A model generated the notes under the pieces. The model had not been told where the DNA came from, ran no database searches, and worked only from the letters and a program-made list of their open reading frames with translations. 64,000 nucleotides of DNA, taken from positions 124,001 through 188,000 of the forward strand of contig NZ_JACVQF010000220.1 in NCBI RefSeq assembly GCF_014534645.1, written 5' to 3'. The DNA comes from Streptomyces griseicoloratus (GTDB lineage: Bacteria > Actinomycetota > Actinomycetes > Streptomycetales > Streptomycetaceae). The position numbers and the translations under genes were made by a program. Positions 16,377 through 26,840 of this stretch are shown piece after piece. Within the stretch, counting starts at the first letter, position 1. Each line of letters begins with the position of its first letter.

Positions 16377-17345
16377 TCACCCCGGTTCGGGCACCAGCCT
16401 CTCCGGCCCGTCCTGCAACTCGCTCCGGAGCTTGTGACGCAGCTCGAGCTGCTCGTCCGACAGCGGTCCCGGCGCCGTCCGGGGCGGCACGCCGCGCACC
16501 GTCGACCCCGGTGCCACGGGTGGTTCGTACTGGGCGGGAGCCGTGCGCAGGGTCAGGACCGTGGTGCCGACCAGGGCGGCCGTGAAGGCGACCGCCGTCC
16601 GTGTCCAGAACCGCGCCCGGCGCTCGCTGCCCATCCGCACCGCCGACGCGGCCTCCGCCCGCAGCCGCTCCGCCGACGCCAGCGCGGTCAGCCGCCGGTG
16701 CAGCTCCTCCGGGTCCGCCAGCTCGGGCAGGAGGGCGGCGACGGACTCCCGGGCACGCAGCAGCCGGCCGGCCGCCGCCGGGGTGCTGGCCTCGGTCTCC
16801 GCGGCCGTCTCGGGCAGGCCGAGACCGACCCCGTCGTGGAGCAGGAGCGTGCGGCGATGGGGCGGCGGAAGCGCCAGCAACGCGTCCAGCAGGGCGCGGC
16901 CGGAGGGGTCGGCAGGCGGCGGTTCCGGGTGCCGGTGGCGCGGACGGAAGCGCTGCCAGGGGGAGAGGGCGTACTCGTACGACGCCGCCCGCACCCAGCC
17001 CACCGGGTCGGGGTCGCGGGCCACCTCCGGCCAGCGTTCCCAGGCCAGTCGGAAGGCCCGCTCGACCGACTCGCGGGCCAGCTCCCGGCGGCCGGTCAGC
17101 AGGAAGGTCTGCCGTGCGAGGGCCGGGGCGCTGAAGTCGTACAGGGCATCGAACGCCTGAGCGGGCGTCAGGGGCGCTTCCCGTTCCCGGTCCCGTGGAG
17201 TCGCCCGGTCGTCCTCCTCCGCACGTACCGCCTCACGGGCGGCGCCCACCCGCGCCGCGAGCTGAGCCCACGTCAGCGAGGCGGCCTCGCGCAGACGTCG
17301 GCGCGCCTCGGGAGGGGGGAGCGGGGTGTCAGGGCTCTGCGTCAC
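16377..17345 (-). CDS. Sigma-70-like protein with a C-terminal membrane anchor
   Basis: A 322-residue protein. Residues ~65-135 resemble sigma region 2 ([20 protein letters not shown] ... [12 protein letters not shown]) and ~145-215 a degenerate region 4 ([22 protein letters not shown] ... [15 protein letters not shown]). A hydrophobic segment follows (~245-265, [19 protein letters not shown]), then a Pro-rich exposed tail. A sigma fold joined to a transmembrane helix is unusual; it may be a membrane-held regulator or a degenerate sigma. GTG 17345 has AAGGGG six bases upstream. The unusually AT-rich stretch at 17363-17392 probably carries the promoter shared with the divergent gene. Confidence 0.7.
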   Translation of the reverse strand: MTQSPDTPLPPPEARRRLREAASLTWAQLAARVGAAREAVRAEEDDRATPRDREREAPLTPAQAFDALYDFSAPALARQTFLLTGRRELARESVERAFRLAWERWPEVARDPDPVGWVRAASYEYALSPWQRFRPRHRHPEPPPADPSGRALLDALLALPPPHRRTLLLHDGVGLGLPETAAETEASTPAAAGRLLRARESVAALLPELADPEELHRRLTALASAERLRAEAASAVRMGSERRARFWTRTAVAFTAALVGTTVLTLRTAPAQYEPPVAPGSTVRGVPPRTAPGPLSDEQLELRHKLRSELQDGPERLVPEPG

Positions 17346-17449
17346 AGGGCACCCCTTCGCGCGAAAAAGTACATAAGCATATATTGAGCGACACAGCGGT
17401 GCTTCGCCCGTTACGACGGGAAAGCGCGTGTCGTTGGGAGCATGGCGGC

Positions 17450-19168
17450 GTGATCCAGACGACCGCTCGCCGAGCCCTGCTGACCCTGCTGCTCATCCGG
17501 TGGCGCGACCGGTCGCGGGCGCCCGGGCTGGCCGGCGGCCTCCTGGGTGGCGCGGTCGCGGCGGGGCTGGGGCTCGGTTCGATCACCGTGCTCGTGACGG
17601 TGCTGTGGATCAGCTCGCCGTACCCCGACGACGGACCCGGCGGCTCGCTGCACGTCGCCGCGACGCTGTGGGTGCTGGCACACGGTGTCGAGCTGGTGCG
17701 CGGCGACACGCTCTCCGGCGCGCCCGCGCCCGTGGGCGTCACCCCGCTGCTGCTGCTCGTCCTGCCGCTGTGGCTGGTGTACCGGGCGGCACGGGACGCC
17801 ATGGACGGCGGCGCCGAGGGCGACGGGGGCGCGAGCGCCGGGGCCGGCCCGGGCCGCGCGGCGGACCCCGGCCCGCCACCCGTCTCCCCGCGCGCCGCGT
17901 GGCGGGGCGTCGTCCTCGGCTACCTGGCCGTCGGCACGCCGGCCGTGCTGTACGCCGCGGGCGGCGAGCCGCGGCCCTCGTGGCCCTGGACGGTGCTGTG
18001 CCTCCCGCTGGCCGTCATGGGCGCGGCCGGGGTCGGGGTGCTGACGGCGCACGGCCGCCCCTGTGGGCCGGTGGGGCGTGTGCGGGCCGCGCTGCCGTCG
18101 TGGACGCGGGAGCTGATCCTCGGGCGGGATGCGCGCCCGGGCGCCGCGGCGCGCGCCGCGGGCGCCGGGGTGGCGGTGCTGCTCGGCGGTGGGGGGTTGC
18201 TGCTCGCCGGCTCCCTGATCTGGCACGGCGGGGCCGCCCGCGGGTCCTTCCAGCGGCTGGCCGAGGGATGGCCGGGGCAGTTCGCCGTGCTGCTGCTCTG
18301 CCTGACGCTGGTGCCGAACGCGGCGGTGTGGGCGGCGGCGTACGCCCTCGGCCCGGGCTTCGTCCTCGGCGCCGGTCACCTCGTGAACCCCTTCGCCTCG
18401 GACCCCGTCCGGCTGCTGCCGCCCTTCCCGCTGCTGGCGGCGGTGCCGGACGCGGGCCCGGGCACGACGCTGCACTGGGCGGCGGGTGCGGTGCCGGTCG
18501 CGGCCGGGGTGACGGTGGGGTGGTTCACCGCCCGGGCGGCCACGACGCCCGACACGGACCCTGGGACGACAGCCGGCGCCGAACGGAAGACAACAGCCGG
18601 CGCCGACCGGATGACGACGACGGCCGGAAGCGGTGACCCGGACACCGCGCCGTGGCCCCTCGGCCGCACCGCTGCCGCCGCGGGCCTGGCCGCCCTGCTG
18701 TGCGCGGCCCTCGTCGCCCTGCTCGCCGCCTGGTCGGGCGGGGCGCTCGGGGACGGCGCCCTCGCCCGGTTCGGGCCGGTGTGGTGGCAGGCCGGGGGCG
18801 CAGCGCTGGTGTGGACCGGGGTGGTGGCCGTTCCCGTGGCGGTGGGGGTACGCGCCTGGAGGTGCCACGGACGGAGCCGTCCGGAGCGGACGCCGGCGGC
18901 CGCCCCCGGCGACGTAGGCGACCGGCGCCCACCGGCTCCGCCCCCGGCGCCGGCCGGAACCGGTGGGCGCCGGTTCCGGATGCCGCTGCCGTCGCTGGGC
19001 GGCCGGTTCACGCGCGGGACGGACAAGGCCGCCCAGGAGGCGCCGGCGACGGCGGAGGCCGACGAGGCCGCCGTGCCGGTCGGCCTCTACGACCAGGACG
19101 ACGACGCGCTCAGCGCCTACGGCCTCCCGCCCGCCGACTCCCCGGCGGAGCCGCCCCGCACCCGGTGA
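17450..19168 (+). CDS. Integral membrane protein, DUF6350-like
   Basis: A 572-residue polytopic membrane protein with about nine to ten hydrophobic helices (e.g. [57 protein letters not shown]) and a hydrophilic Pro/Arg-rich C-terminal tail from ~480. I recall this family as DUF6350, conserved in actinobacteria with no known function. GTG 17450 has GGGAG nine bases upstream; an ATG at 17442 stops after three codons. The gene lies between the sigma-like gene and purN, as I recall from other Streptomyces. Confidence 0.75.
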   Translation: MIQTTARRALLTLLLIRWRDRSRAPGLAGGLLGGAVAAGLGLGSITVLVTVLWISSPYPDDGPGGSLHVAATLWVLAHGVELVRGDTLSGAPAPVGVTPLLLLVLPLWLVYRAARDAMDGGAEGDGGASAGAGPGRAADPGPPPVSPRAAWRGVVLGYLAVGTPAVLYAAGGEPRPSWPWTVLCLPLAVMGAAGVGVLTAHGRPCGPVGRVRAALPSWTRELILGRDARPGAAARAAGAGVAVLLGGGGLLLAGSLIWHGGAARGSFQRLAEGWPGQFAVLLLCLTLVPNAAVWAAAYALGPGFVLGAGHLVNPFASDPVRLLPPFPLLAAVPDAGPGTTLHWAAGAVPVAAGVTVGWFTARAATTPDTDPGTTAGAERKTTAGADRMTTTAGSGDPDTAPWPLGRTAAAAGLAALLCAALVALLAAWSGGALGDGALARFGPVWWQAGGAALVWTGVVAVPVAVGVRAWRCHGRSRPERTPAAAPGDVGDRRPPAPPPAPAGTGGRRFRMPLPSLGGRFTRGTDKAAQEAPATAEADEAAVPVGLYDQDDDALSAYGLPPADSPAEPPRTR

Positions 19169-19180
19169 GGCGGCCGGGCG

Positions 19181-19972
19181 TCAGCCGTCCGTGCCCAGCA
19201 CGCCCCGCAGCTCCTCCGGCAGGTGCCGGCTGCACGACTGCTTCGCCTCGCTGGTCAGGGCGTCGCTCTGACACGTGTAGTAGTCGCGGTAGACGAGCTG
19301 CGCGGTGAAGGAGGCGGCGACCAGGACGAGGGCCAGCGAGGACGTGACCAGGCCGCTGACCGCGGCGGTGCGCTGCGGGCGGACGGCCGGGTCGGAGGCC
19401 GGGGCCGGACGGTCGGGGTCGGTGGCGGTGCGGGGCTTGGCGCGCAGCGAGCTGATGCCCCAGTACAGGGACAGCGCGCCGAGCAGCAGCGCCACGTACG
19501 GCCAGCTGAACAGCGCGAAGAACAGGGCCCACATGCCGCACAGGAGCGCATAGCGGGCGCGCCGCTGGACGGGGTCCGTCGGGTCCCAGCGCGGGCCCGG
19601 ACCGCCGCCCGGTCCCTCGGAGCCGGATCCGCCCGGCCGCTCGCCGAAGCCGCCGGACGACCGGCCGGGCTGCCGGTCGCTCCACTGGCGGCCCCACGGC
19701 GAGCGCCCGCCGCCCTGGGAACCCTCACCGTCCTGGGAGCCCTCGCCGCCCGCCGGGTGCCGCGGCTGCCACGGGGAGTCCGGCGTGCCCTCCGGCGGCG
19801 GCGCGAACGGGTTGTCGTCCTGGGTCCCGCCGCCCTGCTCGCCGCCGTTCCTCCGGTCCGAGGACGCGTCGGGCGGCGAGGACGGGCGCTCCCGCAGCAG
19901 CACGGCGCTGCGCTCTCCTCCCTGCGCCGACTGCTGGGGGAGCGTGAGCAGTCGCAGGCTGCGGTCCGGCAT
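19181..19972 (-). CDS. Hypothetical membrane protein with disordered N-terminus
   Basis: A 263-residue protein. The first ~135 residues are Gly/Ser/Pro/Asp-rich and probably disordered. Then come about two to three hydrophobic segments ([45 protein letters not shown]). The C-terminus ([22 protein letters not shown]) has two cysteines that could form a disulfide outside the membrane. ATG 19972 is used, with AAGGGGAAG about 12 bases upstream. It converges with the DUF6350 gene. Function unknown. Confidence 0.65.
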   Translation of the reverse strand: MPDRSLRLLTLPQQSAQGGERSAVLLRERPSSPPDASSDRRNGGEQGGGTQDDNPFAPPPEGTPDSPWQPRHPAGGEGSQDGEGSQGGGRSPWGRQWSDRQPGRSSGGFGERPGGSGSEGPGGGPGPRWDPTDPVQRRARYALLCGMWALFFALFSWPYVALLLGALSLYWGISSLRAKPRTATDPDRPAPASDPAVRPQRTAAVSGLVTSSLALVLVAASFTAQLVYRDYYTCQSDALTSEAKQSCSRHLPEELRGVLGTDG

Positions 19973-20018
19973 CAAGTGAGCGTCTTCCCCTTGGCGATAC
20001 GAATCGTGGTTACGAGTG

Positions 20019-20045
20019 GTCGTGACGGTCGTGACCGTCGTGACG
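20019..20045. repeat. Three tandem 9-bp repeats upstream of a divergent gene pair
   Basis: GTCGTGACG, GTCGTGACC and GTCGTGACG follow each other directly at 20019-20045. They lie 47 bp upstream of the leftward membrane gene and ~300 bp upstream of purN, in a 369-nt gap otherwise without recognisable features. They could be a repeated regulator site. Confidence 0.6.
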
Positions 20046-20341
20046 AACGGTGAAGCGAACAGTGGTTCGAACTGCAGGGATGAACCCCCGCCGCCGAACC
20101 GGTGGGCACGACTGGTGAACGCGCGGTCCATGAGCGGCGTTCCCGGTCCCGCTCCATCCAGACGCTACCTTCCGGCCACGCCCCCGTCCCGAGGGGGCCG
20201 TCCCGTGTGCCGGTATCGTTGCTGACGGTCGGCCGCTTCGTAGACTTCCCCGTATCAGGGGGCGCGAAGCATTCGTACGACTGCACAAACGACCGTACGG
20301 ACCGACCGCACAGAACCGCTTCCCCGAGAAAGGGCCCCACC

Positions 20342-20971
20342 GTGGCCGCCAAGCCCGTGGCCAAGCGCCTCGTCGTGCTGGTCTCCGGATCCGGCACCAA
20401 TCTGCAGGCGCTCCTCGACGAGATCGCCGAAACCGGCGTCGAGGCCTACGGAGCCGAGATCGTGGCCGTCGGCGCCGACCGCGACGGCATCGAGGGGCTC
20501 GCGCGCGCCGAGCGCGCCGGACTGCCGACCTTCGTGACGAGGGTCAAGGACTACGGGACCCGCGAGGAGTGGGACGCGGCGCTCGCCGAGGCCGTGGCCG
20601 CCCACGAGCCGGACCTCGTCGTCTCGGCCGGGTTCATGAAGATCGTGGGCAAGGAGTTCCTGGCCCGTTTCGGGGGGCGGTTCGTCAACACCCACCCCGC
20701 CCTCCTGCCCAGTTTCCCGGGAGCCCACGGCGTGCGCGACGCACTCGCGTACGGCGCCAAGGTCACCGGCTGCACCGTCCACTTCGTCGACGACGGCGTC
20801 GACACCGGGCCGATCATCGCGCAGGGCGTGGTGGAGGTCCGGGACGAGGACGACGAGAGCGCGCTGCACGAGCGCATCAAAGAAGTCGAGCGAAGGCTGC
20901 TCGTCGATGTCGTGGGGCGTCTCGCCCGCAACGGCTATCGCATTGAGGGACGAAAGGTAGTTATCCAGTGA
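20342..20971 (+). CDS. purN: Phosphoribosylglycinamide formyltransferase
   Basis: A 209-residue GAR transformylase that transfers a formyl group from 10-formyl-THF in purine synthesis. Diagnostic parts: [17 protein letters not shown] at the N-terminus, [16 protein letters not shown] (catalytic Asn/His region), and [15 protein letters not shown] containing the catalytic Asp. GTG 20342 is preceded by a GAGAAAGGG stretch. Its stop overlaps the purH start by four bases, so steps 3 and 9-10 of purine synthesis are translationally coupled here. Confidence 0.96.
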   Translation: MAAKPVAKRLVVLVSGSGTNLQALLDEIAETGVEAYGAEIVAVGADRDGIEGLARAERAGLPTFVTRVKDYGTREEWDAALAEAVAAHEPDLVVSAGFMKIVGKEFLARFGGRFVNTHPALLPSFPGAHGVRDALAYGAKVTGCTVHFVDDGVDTGPIIAQGVVEVRDEDDESALHERIKEVERRLLVDVVGRLARNGYRIEGRKVVIQ

Positions 20972-22533
20972 CCGCCGAGAGCAACAAGCGGCCCCTTCGC
21001 CGGGCGCTCGTCAGCGTCTACGACAAGACCGGGCTGGAGGAGCTCGCCCGCGGCCTGCACGAGGCGGGCGTGGAGCTCGTCTCCACCGGTTCCACGGCCG
21101 CCCGCATCTCCGCCGCCGGCGTCCCGGTCACCAAGGTCGAGGACCTCACGGGCTTCCCCGAGTGCCTGGACGGCCGGGTGAAGACCCTGCACCCCAAGGT
21201 CCACGCCGGCATCCTCGCCGACCTGCGCCTGGACAGCCACCGGCAGCAGCTCGCCGAGCTGGGCGTGGAGCCGTTCGACCTGGTCGTGGTCAACCTCTAC
21301 CCGTTCCGCGAGACCGTCGCCTCGGGCGCCACCCCCGACGAGTGCGTCGAGCAGATCGACATCGGCGGCCCCTCCATGGTCCGCGCCGCCGCCAAGAACC
21401 ACCCCTCCGTGGCCGTGGTCACCAGCCCCGCCCGGTACGCCGACGTCCTGGCCGCCGCGAAGGACGGCGGCTTCGACCTGGCCGCCCGCAAGCGCCTGGC
21501 CGCCGAGGCGTTCCAGCACACGGCCGCCTACGACGTCGCGGTCGCCTCCTGGTTCGCCTCCGAGTACGCCCCGGTCGACGAGTCGCGCTTCCCGGACTTC
21601 CTCGGCGCCACGTACGACCGCGCGCACACCCTGCGCTACGGCGAGAACCCGCACCAGCCCGCCGCCCTCTACACCTCGCCCGAGGGCGGCGGCCTCGCGC
21701 AGGCCGAGCAGCTGCACGGCAAGGAGATGTCGTACAACAACTACACGGACACGGACGCCGCCCGCCGTGCCGCGTACGACCACGACGAGCCGTGCGTCGC
21801 GATCATCAAGCACGCCAACCCGTGCGGCATCGCGGTCGGCGCCGACGTCGCCGAGGCCCACCGCAAGGCGCACGCCTGCGACCCGCTGTCCGCGTTCGGC
21901 GGCGTGATCGCCGTGAACCGCCCGGTCAGCAAGGAGATGGCCGAGCAGGTCGCGGAGATCTTCACCGAGGTCATCGTGGCCCCGGACTACGAGGACGGCG
22001 CCCTCGAAGCCCTCACCAAGAAGAAGAACATCCGCGTGCTGCGCGCCCCCGAGGCCCCCGCCGCCCCGGTCGAGGTCAAGCCGATCGACGGCGGCGCCCT
22101 CCTCCAGGTCGCCGACCGCCTCCAGGCCGACGGCGACGACCCGGCCACCTGGACGCTGGCCAGCGGCGAGGCCCTGCCGGAGGCGGAGCTGGCCGAGCTG
22201 GCCTTCGCCTGGAAGGCCTGCCGGGCCGTGAAGTCCAACGCGATCCTGCTCGCCAAGGACGGCGCCTCGGTCGGCGTCGGCATGGGCCAGGTCAACCGGG
22301 TCGACTCCTGCCGTCTCGCGGTGGAGCGGGCCGGCGAGGAGCGGGCGCGCGGTGCCTACGCGGCCTCCGACGCGTTCTTCCCGTTCCCCGACGGCCCCCA
22401 GATCCTGATCGACGCCGGCGTCCGGGCCATCGTGCAGCCCGGCGGCTCGATCCGTGACGAGCAGGTCGTCGAGGCGGCGAAGAAGGCCGGCGTGACGATG
22501 TACTTCACGGGGACGCGGCACTTCTTCCACTGA
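20968..22533 (+). CDS. purH: Bifunctional AICAR transformylase / IMP cyclohydrolase
   Basis: A 521-residue enzyme for the last two steps of IMP synthesis. The N-terminal MGS-like cyclohydrolase domain (~10-150) shows [26 protein letters not shown] and [14 protein letters not shown]; the C-terminal transformylase domain shows [22 protein letters not shown] and the final [13 protein letters not shown]. Length is normal. GTG 20968 overlaps the purN stop. A strong hairpin 10 nt after the stop ends the operon. Confidence 0.97.
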   Translation: MTAESNKRPLRRALVSVYDKTGLEELARGLHEAGVELVSTGSTAARISAAGVPVTKVEDLTGFPECLDGRVKTLHPKVHAGILADLRLDSHRQQLAELGVEPFDLVVVNLYPFRETVASGATPDECVEQIDIGGPSMVRAAAKNHPSVAVVTSPARYADVLAAAKDGGFDLAARKRLAAEAFQHTAAYDVAVASWFASEYAPVDESRFPDFLGATYDRAHTLRYGENPHQPAALYTSPEGGGLAQAEQLHGKEMSYNNYTDTDAARRAAYDHDEPCVAIIKHANPCGIAVGADVAEAHRKAHACDPLSAFGGVIAVNRPVSKEMAEQVAEIFTEVIVAPDYEDGALEALTKKKNIRVLRAPEAPAAPVEVKPIDGGALLQVADRLQADGDDPATWTLASGEALPEAELAELAFAWKACRAVKSNAILLAKDGASVGVGMGQVNRVDSCRLAVERAGEERARGAYAASDAFFPFPDGPQILIDAGVRAIVQPGGSIRDEQVVEAAKKAGVTMYFTGTRHFFH

Positions 22534-22542
22534 TCCGAAACC

Positions 22543-22566
22543 AGAGGGGGCCCGCCGGCCCCCTCT
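22543..22566. terminator. Bidirectional terminator between purH and the kinase gene
   Basis: A 10-bp stem, AGAGGGGGCC (22543-22552) and GGCCCCCTCT (22557-22566), with a 4-base loop. It lies between two convergent genes and can serve both. Confidence 0.85.
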
Positions 22567-22578
22567 GACCTCACAGGG

Positions 22579-24171
22579 TCACTTCCGGCCGGGCGGGGTG
22601 TACTTCTTGAGGTAGTGAGCGACGCGGTCGGCGTAGTCGCGGTACTTCGGGGGAACCCCGGCCGCGTCGTTCACACGCGCGTACGACGTCCGGTAGGAGA
22701 CGGCGATCAGCACCCGGCGGTCGCCCGGCAGCCCGGCGTCGAGGCGGGGCGTGATCCAGCACAGGTAGCGGCCCATCGCCGGGATGGACTCGGCGGGCGG
22801 GAACGGCGGTTCGGGGACCGTCTCCCCGGGGGTGCCGTCGGCGTTCATCCACCAGCGCAGCACGCTCGGCGTCCAGCGGGCGATCCCGTACTCGTCCTTG
22901 GCGGGATCGGAGAGGTTCGGGTCGAAGTCGCTCTCCACCCTCAGCATGGCGGCGATCAGGGGCGGGCTGACCTCCGGGCGCTCGCAGTCGTGCGCCGTCT
23001 CCACGATCAGCAGCCGGTAGGCGGCCGGGACGCCCCGGTCGGTGCGCAGCTCCTCGGCGCCGTAGGAGGCGGCCGGCACGGCCCCGCCCCGGCCGTCCGC
23101 GCCGCCGGGGTCCGAGCGGTCGCCGGCCCAGGTGGTGATGCCGTAGCCGAGCCCGGCGACCACGACGGTGGCCGCCGACGCGGCGAGGACCGTCCGCCGG
23201 CCGCCCGTGCGGTGACCGCCCCGTGCGAACGGGCGCCGCAGCAGCGGCAGCCGTCCCGTGCCGCCGCCCGCACCGTCCGCACCGCCCGTGGCGGCCTCCA
23301 CCCGGCGCAGCAGCGCCTCGGTGCCGATGCGGTCGGCGTGCGTACGGGTCAGACAGGACCGCACGATGTCCCGCCAGGCGTCCGGCAGTTCGGGCGACAG
23401 GCGCAGTTCGTCGGTGCCCCGGGCGTAGGCGGCGGCCGCGTCGCGGCGGGTTGCCGGGGTGGCGCCGGGCAGCGGGAAGGAGCCCGTGAGGACCAGGTGG
23501 GCGAGGACGCCGAAGGCCCACACGTCCGCGGACGGGCGGATCCGGCGGCCGCGTTCGCCGATCTCCGACCACAGCAGCTCGGGCGGGGTGTAGTCGGGCG
23601 TGGAGAAGGCGGGCGTGTAGGCGTGGGTGCCCTCCAGCTCGGCGGCCATGTTGAAGTCGGCGAGCCGCACCGAACCGTCCGCCATCAGCAGCACGTTGGC
23701 CGGCTTCAGATCGCCGTGCACCCAGCCCGCCCGGTGCAGCTGGGCGAGCCCCGCGCAGACCTGGGCGAGCAGCGCGGGCCCGGCGGGCGGCCGGGGCTCC
23801 GCGGCCAGCCGGGCGGACAGGGAGCCCTCCGCCTTCTCCAGGACGAGGACGGTGGCGCCGTCCAGCCGCGGGTCGGCCGGGTCGTCGACGGTGAGGGTCT
23901 CGTACATCCGGATCAGCCGGGGCCGCTTCAGCCGGCGCAGCAACTCGACCTCGCGCTCGATCAGTTCGCGCAGGTGAGCGAGTTGCCGGGGGGTGTCCGT
24001 GCCGGTCGGCAGGAACTTCAGGGCGGCGGTCCGCGGCAGCTGCCCGCCGCCGTCGCCGGTGCGGCGGGCGGCGTACACGCTGCCGAAGGCGCCCGTGGCG
24101 ATCGGCTCGCGCACCTCCCAGACGCCCACCCGGTACCCCTTCGGCACGGGCACCGCGTACGGCTCGCTCAC
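22579..24171 (-). CDS. Membrane Ser/Thr protein kinase with extracellular transglycosylase-like domain
   Basis: A 530-residue receptor-like kinase. The cytosolic kinase domain (~15-290) has GAFGSV (27-32), Lys52 (ALKFL), HGDLKPANV (152-160) in place of HRD, DFN (172-174) in place of DFG, and PPE in place of APE. A single transmembrane helix (~328-347) follows a basic stretch. The outer part (~380-525) resembles a lysozyme/SLT fold: MLRVESDFDPNLSDP with Glu413 as possible catalytic residue, then YGIARWTP and late VSYRTSYARVND. It lacks PASTA repeats. GTG 24171 overlaps the FHA gene stop (GTGA). FHA domains bind phosphothreonine, so the neighbour may be its substrate or reader. Activity of either domain is untested. 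Confidence 0.85.
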   Translation of the reverse strand: MSEPYAVPVPKGYRVGVWEVREPIATGAFGSVYAARRTGDGGGQLPRTAALKFLPTGTDTPRQLAHLRELIEREVELLRRLKRPRLIRMYETLTVDDPADPRLDGATVLVLEKAEGSLSARLAAEPRPPAGPALLAQVCAGLAQLHRAGWVHGDLKPANVLLMADGSVRLADFNMAAELEGTHAYTPAFSTPDYTPPELLWSEIGERGRRIRPSADVWAFGVLAHLVLTGSFPLPGATPATRRDAAAAYARGTDELRLSPELPDAWRDIVRSCLTRTHADRIGTEALLRRVEAATGGADGAGGGTGRLPLLRRPFARGGHRTGGRRTVLAASAATVVVAGLGYGITTWAGDRSDPGGADGRGGAVPAASYGAEELRTDRGVPAAYRLLIVETAHDCERPEVSPPLIAAMLRVESDFDPNLSDPAKDEYGIARWTPSVLRWWMNADGTPGETVPEPPFPPAESIPAMGRYLCWITPRLDAGLPGDRRVLIAVSYRTSYARVNDAAGVPPKYRDYADRVAHYLKKYTPPGRK

Positions 24172-24914
24172 CGGTGCGCCTGTCCGGAGGGCTCCGTGAG
24201 GATCACCAGGTCGTCCTCGCGGACCAGGTCGAAGCGGAGCGCCAGGGAGACCAGCGACTCCTTCTTGCCGTTCAGCCGAGGCCCCGGCTCGGCCGTCTCC
24301 GGGCCCGGCTTCAGGCGCAGCTTCACGGCCAGGTAGTCGATGTTCCACTGCACCGACGTGCGCGAGGCGGCCGGCCAGGTCGGGCGGAGCCGTTCGACGA
24401 CCTGGTCCATGGTCGGCAGCGGGGCGTGCGGCGCGCCGCGCAGCCGGGGCTCGCACAGCGCGGCCAGGACCGCGAAGTAGCGCTTGGTGCGGTCGACGGA
24501 GAAGGCGGGGGCGGTCGGTTCGCCGTCGGCGCCGTCCTCGGCGCGCAGGTAGTCGTGGCGGGGCGCCCACACCTCGACCGGCAGCAGATCGCCTGCGGCG
24601 GGCAGCACGATCCGGGAGAACTCGAAGGGCACGGGCGCCTCCAGGCGCCCCGGTGCCACCTTGATGTGCTCGCCCGCGCCCTCCGGGTTCTCCACCACGT
24701 ACGTCTGGTGGCCCGAGAGGTTGCTCAGGGCCCAGAAGGTGCCGTGGGCGGTGATCTCACCGGCTCTGCGGGAGACCCCGTCGTGCTCGATCAGCAGGCC
24801 GCCGGCGGGCACGGACCGTCCGAAGACGAGCCGCTCGCCGGGGGCGAGGCGGAGCTGGGTGCGGCTGCGTTCGTCCTCCGTGGTCGGCGGAGGTACCACG
24901 ATGATGCTGTACAA
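24168..24914 (-). CDS. FHA-domain protein, kinase partner
   Basis: A 248-residue cytosolic protein. Residues ~15-115 look like a forkhead-associated domain: LVFGRS, then HDGVSRRAGEITAHGTFWALSNLSGHQTYV-type loops that bind phosphothreonine. The C-terminal half (~140-240) contains a helical region with TMDQVVERLRPTWPAASRTSVQWN, reminiscent of a winged or HTH-like domain. The TTG at 24914 has GGGGAG seven bases upstream; a GTG at 24899 is the alternative. A -10-like TAGTCT lies near 24952-24957. It is first in an operon with the kinase gene. Confidence 0.75.
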   Translation of the reverse strand: MYSIIVVPPPTTEDERSRTQLRLAPGERLVFGRSVPAGGLLIEHDGVSRRAGEITAHGTFWALSNLSGHQTYVVENPEGAGEHIKVAPGRLEAPVPFEFSRIVLPAAGDLLPVEVWAPRHDYLRAEDGADGEPTAPAFSVDRTKRYFAVLAALCEPRLRGAPHAPLPTMDQVVERLRPTWPAASRTSVQWNIDYLAVKLRLKPGPETAEPGPRLNGKKESLVSLALRFDLVREDDLVILTEPSGQAHR

Positions 24915-24968
24915 GGTGCGTCTCCCCGTGCCTGACGGCTACCCACGCCAGACTAGGGCGACGCACCA

Positions 24969-25005
24969 GGGCCGTGTCTCCCCTCGTACGGGTGAGACAC
25001 GGCCC
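24969..25005. terminator. Terminator hairpin upstream of the FHA gene, after the leftward membrane gene region
   Basis: A perfect 12-bp stem, GGGCCGTGTCTC (24969-24980) and GAGACACGGCCC (24994-25005), with a 13-base loop, followed leftward by no clear T-run. Its position just 3' of the gene ending at 25048 fits termination of that leftward transcript. Confidence 0.75.
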
Positions 25006-25047
25006 TTGGGTGTGTTTGGCGCGAACTGTTCAGTCGCCGGGGCGCGT

Positions 25048-25689
25048 TCAGTAGCGCGGGCGGCTGAACCAGGCAGTACCGCTGGGCACCACCGGAGCGG
25101 CGGTGATGACGGCGCCGAAGACGACCCACAGCAACGGGAAGATGATCGCCGAGGCCAGGCCCGAGTCGAGGCCGACGAAGAGGAGCAGCAGACCGACGAT
25201 GGTGCCGAGCGCGCCGTAGATGACCGTGGTGATGCGGACACCCTGGCCGCCGCGGCCGAACTTGACGCCCAGGGTGATGGACAGGGCCGCCAGCGCGAGC
25301 AGGAAGATCGCGATGCCGGCGATGAGCCCGGCCGCGGCGTCACCCAAGTCACCGAGGTCGCTGAACGGATCGTCGGAGGACGTGCTCAGCGAGTCCGCCG
25401 AGTCCGACACGTCGTTCACGAAGGCGGCGACGTACAGGTAGATCAGGCCGCCGATGATCTGCACGGCCGAGATGATGTACAGGAACACCCGGGCCGTCAC
25501 CAGCAGCCCCGGCATCGACTGCGGCATCATCTGGTTCGCGCCGGGGTAGCCGGGATACGCCTGCTGCTGCGGGAAGCCGTAGCCCTGCTGCGGCGCGCCG
25601 GGGGGCTGCTGGGGGTATCCGTAGCCGGGAGCGGCCGGCGGCTGCGCGGGTGGGGGCCCGTAGGGATTGTTCGGGTCGCCGAAACTCAT
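25048..25689 (-). CDS. Membrane protein with Pro/Gln/Tyr-rich cytosolic N-terminus
   Basis: A 213-residue protein. The first ~55 residues are low complexity ([18 protein letters not shown]), then about four hydrophobic helices ([74 protein letters not shown]). ATG 25689 is preceded by GGAGGAAGG. Function unknown; similar Gly/Pro/Gln-tailed membrane proteins are common in actinobacteria. It diverges from folD. The 296-nt gap upstream holds GTGCAA in direct tandem (25855-25866) flanked by TGTTG/CAACA. Confidence 0.75.
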   Translation of the reverse strand: MSFGDPNNPYGPPPAQPPAAPGYGYPQQPPGAPQQGYGFPQQQAYPGYPGANQMMPQSMPGLLVTARVFLYIISAVQIIGGLIYLYVAAFVNDVSDSADSLSTSSDDPFSDLGDLGDAAAGLIAGIAIFLLALAALSITLGVKFGRGGQGVRITTVIYGALGTIVGLLLLFVGLDSGLASAIIFPLLWVVFGAVITAAPVVPSGTAWFSRPRY

Positions 25690-25985
25690 GGCGGTCCTTC
25701 CTCCGATGTGCTCCATGTGCGGGGACGCGCGGCACGGTTCGGAGGAAGTTTCTACAGGTGGTTGCGGTTCGTCCCCCCGGTACTGCCCGCGGCACTGTGC
25801 TGCCCCATGGTTCTCGACCGCCACTGGCTTGTCCAGCCGCATTCGCGAGGTGTTGTGCAAGTGCAACATCCATGATCAATACCGGACACGGGGGACGTGT
25901 CCCGTGGTGCCCGGATGCTTCCCGGGCGGTGCCCGGACGGCGGCCGGATTGGAACAGGGGGCCGGTCATCCGCGAGGATGGGGGC

Positions 25986-26840
25986 ATGACCGCCCAGATT
26001 CTCGATGGCAAGGCCACCGCAGCCGCGATCAAGTCCGAACTGGCCGCCCGCGTGGCGGCGCTGAAGGAGAAGGGCGTCACGCCCGGCCTCGGCACCGTCC
26101 TGGTCGGCGACGACCCCGGCAGCCAGAAGTACGTCGCCGGGAAGCACCGCGACTGCGCCCAGGTCGGCATCGCCTCCATCCAGCGCGAACTTCCGGGCAC
26201 GGCGACCCAGGAGGAGATCGAGGCGGTCGTCCGCGAGCTGAACGAGGACCCGGCCTGCACCGGGTACATCGTGCAGCTGCCGCTGCCCAAGGGCATCGAC
26301 GAGAACCGCATCCTGGAACTGATGGACCCGGACAAGGACGCGGACGGCCTGCACCCGATGAACCTCGGCCGCCTCGTCCTCAACGAGCCCGCGCCGCTGC
26401 CCTGCACCCCCAACGGCATCCTCACCCTGCTGCGCCGCTACGGCGTGGAGATCAAGGGCGCGGAGGTCGTGGTCGTCGGCCGCGGCGTCACCATCGGCCG
26501 CCCGATGCCGCTGCTGCTCACCCGGCGCAGCGAGAACGCCACGGTGACCCAGTGCCACACCGGCACCCGTGACCTGTCCGCCCACCTCAAGCGCGCCGAC
26601 ATCATCGTGGCCGCCGCCGGCTCCCCGCACCTGGTCCGCGCCGAGGACGTCAAGCCGGGCGCGGCCGTCCTCGACGTCGGCGTCTCGCGCAACGCCGAGG
26701 GCAAGATCGTGGGCGACGTCCACCCGGACGTCGCCGAGGTGGCCGCCTGGATCTCCCCGAACCCCGGCGGCGTCGGCCCGATGACCCGGGCCCAGCTGCT
26801 CGTCAACGTGGTCGAGGCGGCGGAGCGCAGTGCCGGCTGA
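25986..26840 (+). CDS. folD: Methylene-THF dehydrogenase / methenyl-THF cyclohydrolase
   Basis: A 284-residue bifunctional enzyme that interconverts methylene-, methenyl- and 10-formyl-THF, supplying PurN and PurH. Signatures: [20 protein letters not shown] (catalytic Lys in YVAGK), [13 protein letters not shown], and the NADP-binding [18 protein letters not shown]; near the end [17 protein letters not shown] 25986 sits behind GAGGATGGGGG. The next small membrane gene overlaps its 3' end by 11 nt. I looked for a ZTP or THF riboswitch upstream and saw none. Confidence 0.97.
   Translation: MTAQILDGKATAAAIKSELAARVAALKEKGVTPGLGTVLVGDDPGSQKYVAGKHRDCAQVGIASIQRELPGTATQEEIEAVVRELNEDPACTGYIVQLPLPKGIDENRILELMDPDKDADGLHPMNLGRLVLNEPAPLPCTPNGILTLLRRYGVEIKGAEVVVVGRGVTIGRPMPLLLTRRSENATVTQCHTGTRDLSAHLKRADIIVAAAGSPHLVRAEDVKPGAAVLDVGVSRNAEGKIVGDVHPDVAEVAAWISPNPGGVGPMTRAQLLVNVVEAAERSAG

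Noticed and set aside
25690-25985. ZTP or THF riboswitch upstream of folD
   Set aside because: None of the pfl words (GTGACTGGCG, CGGGAAGCG, GCGCCTGGGC) occur here, unlike upstream of glyA.
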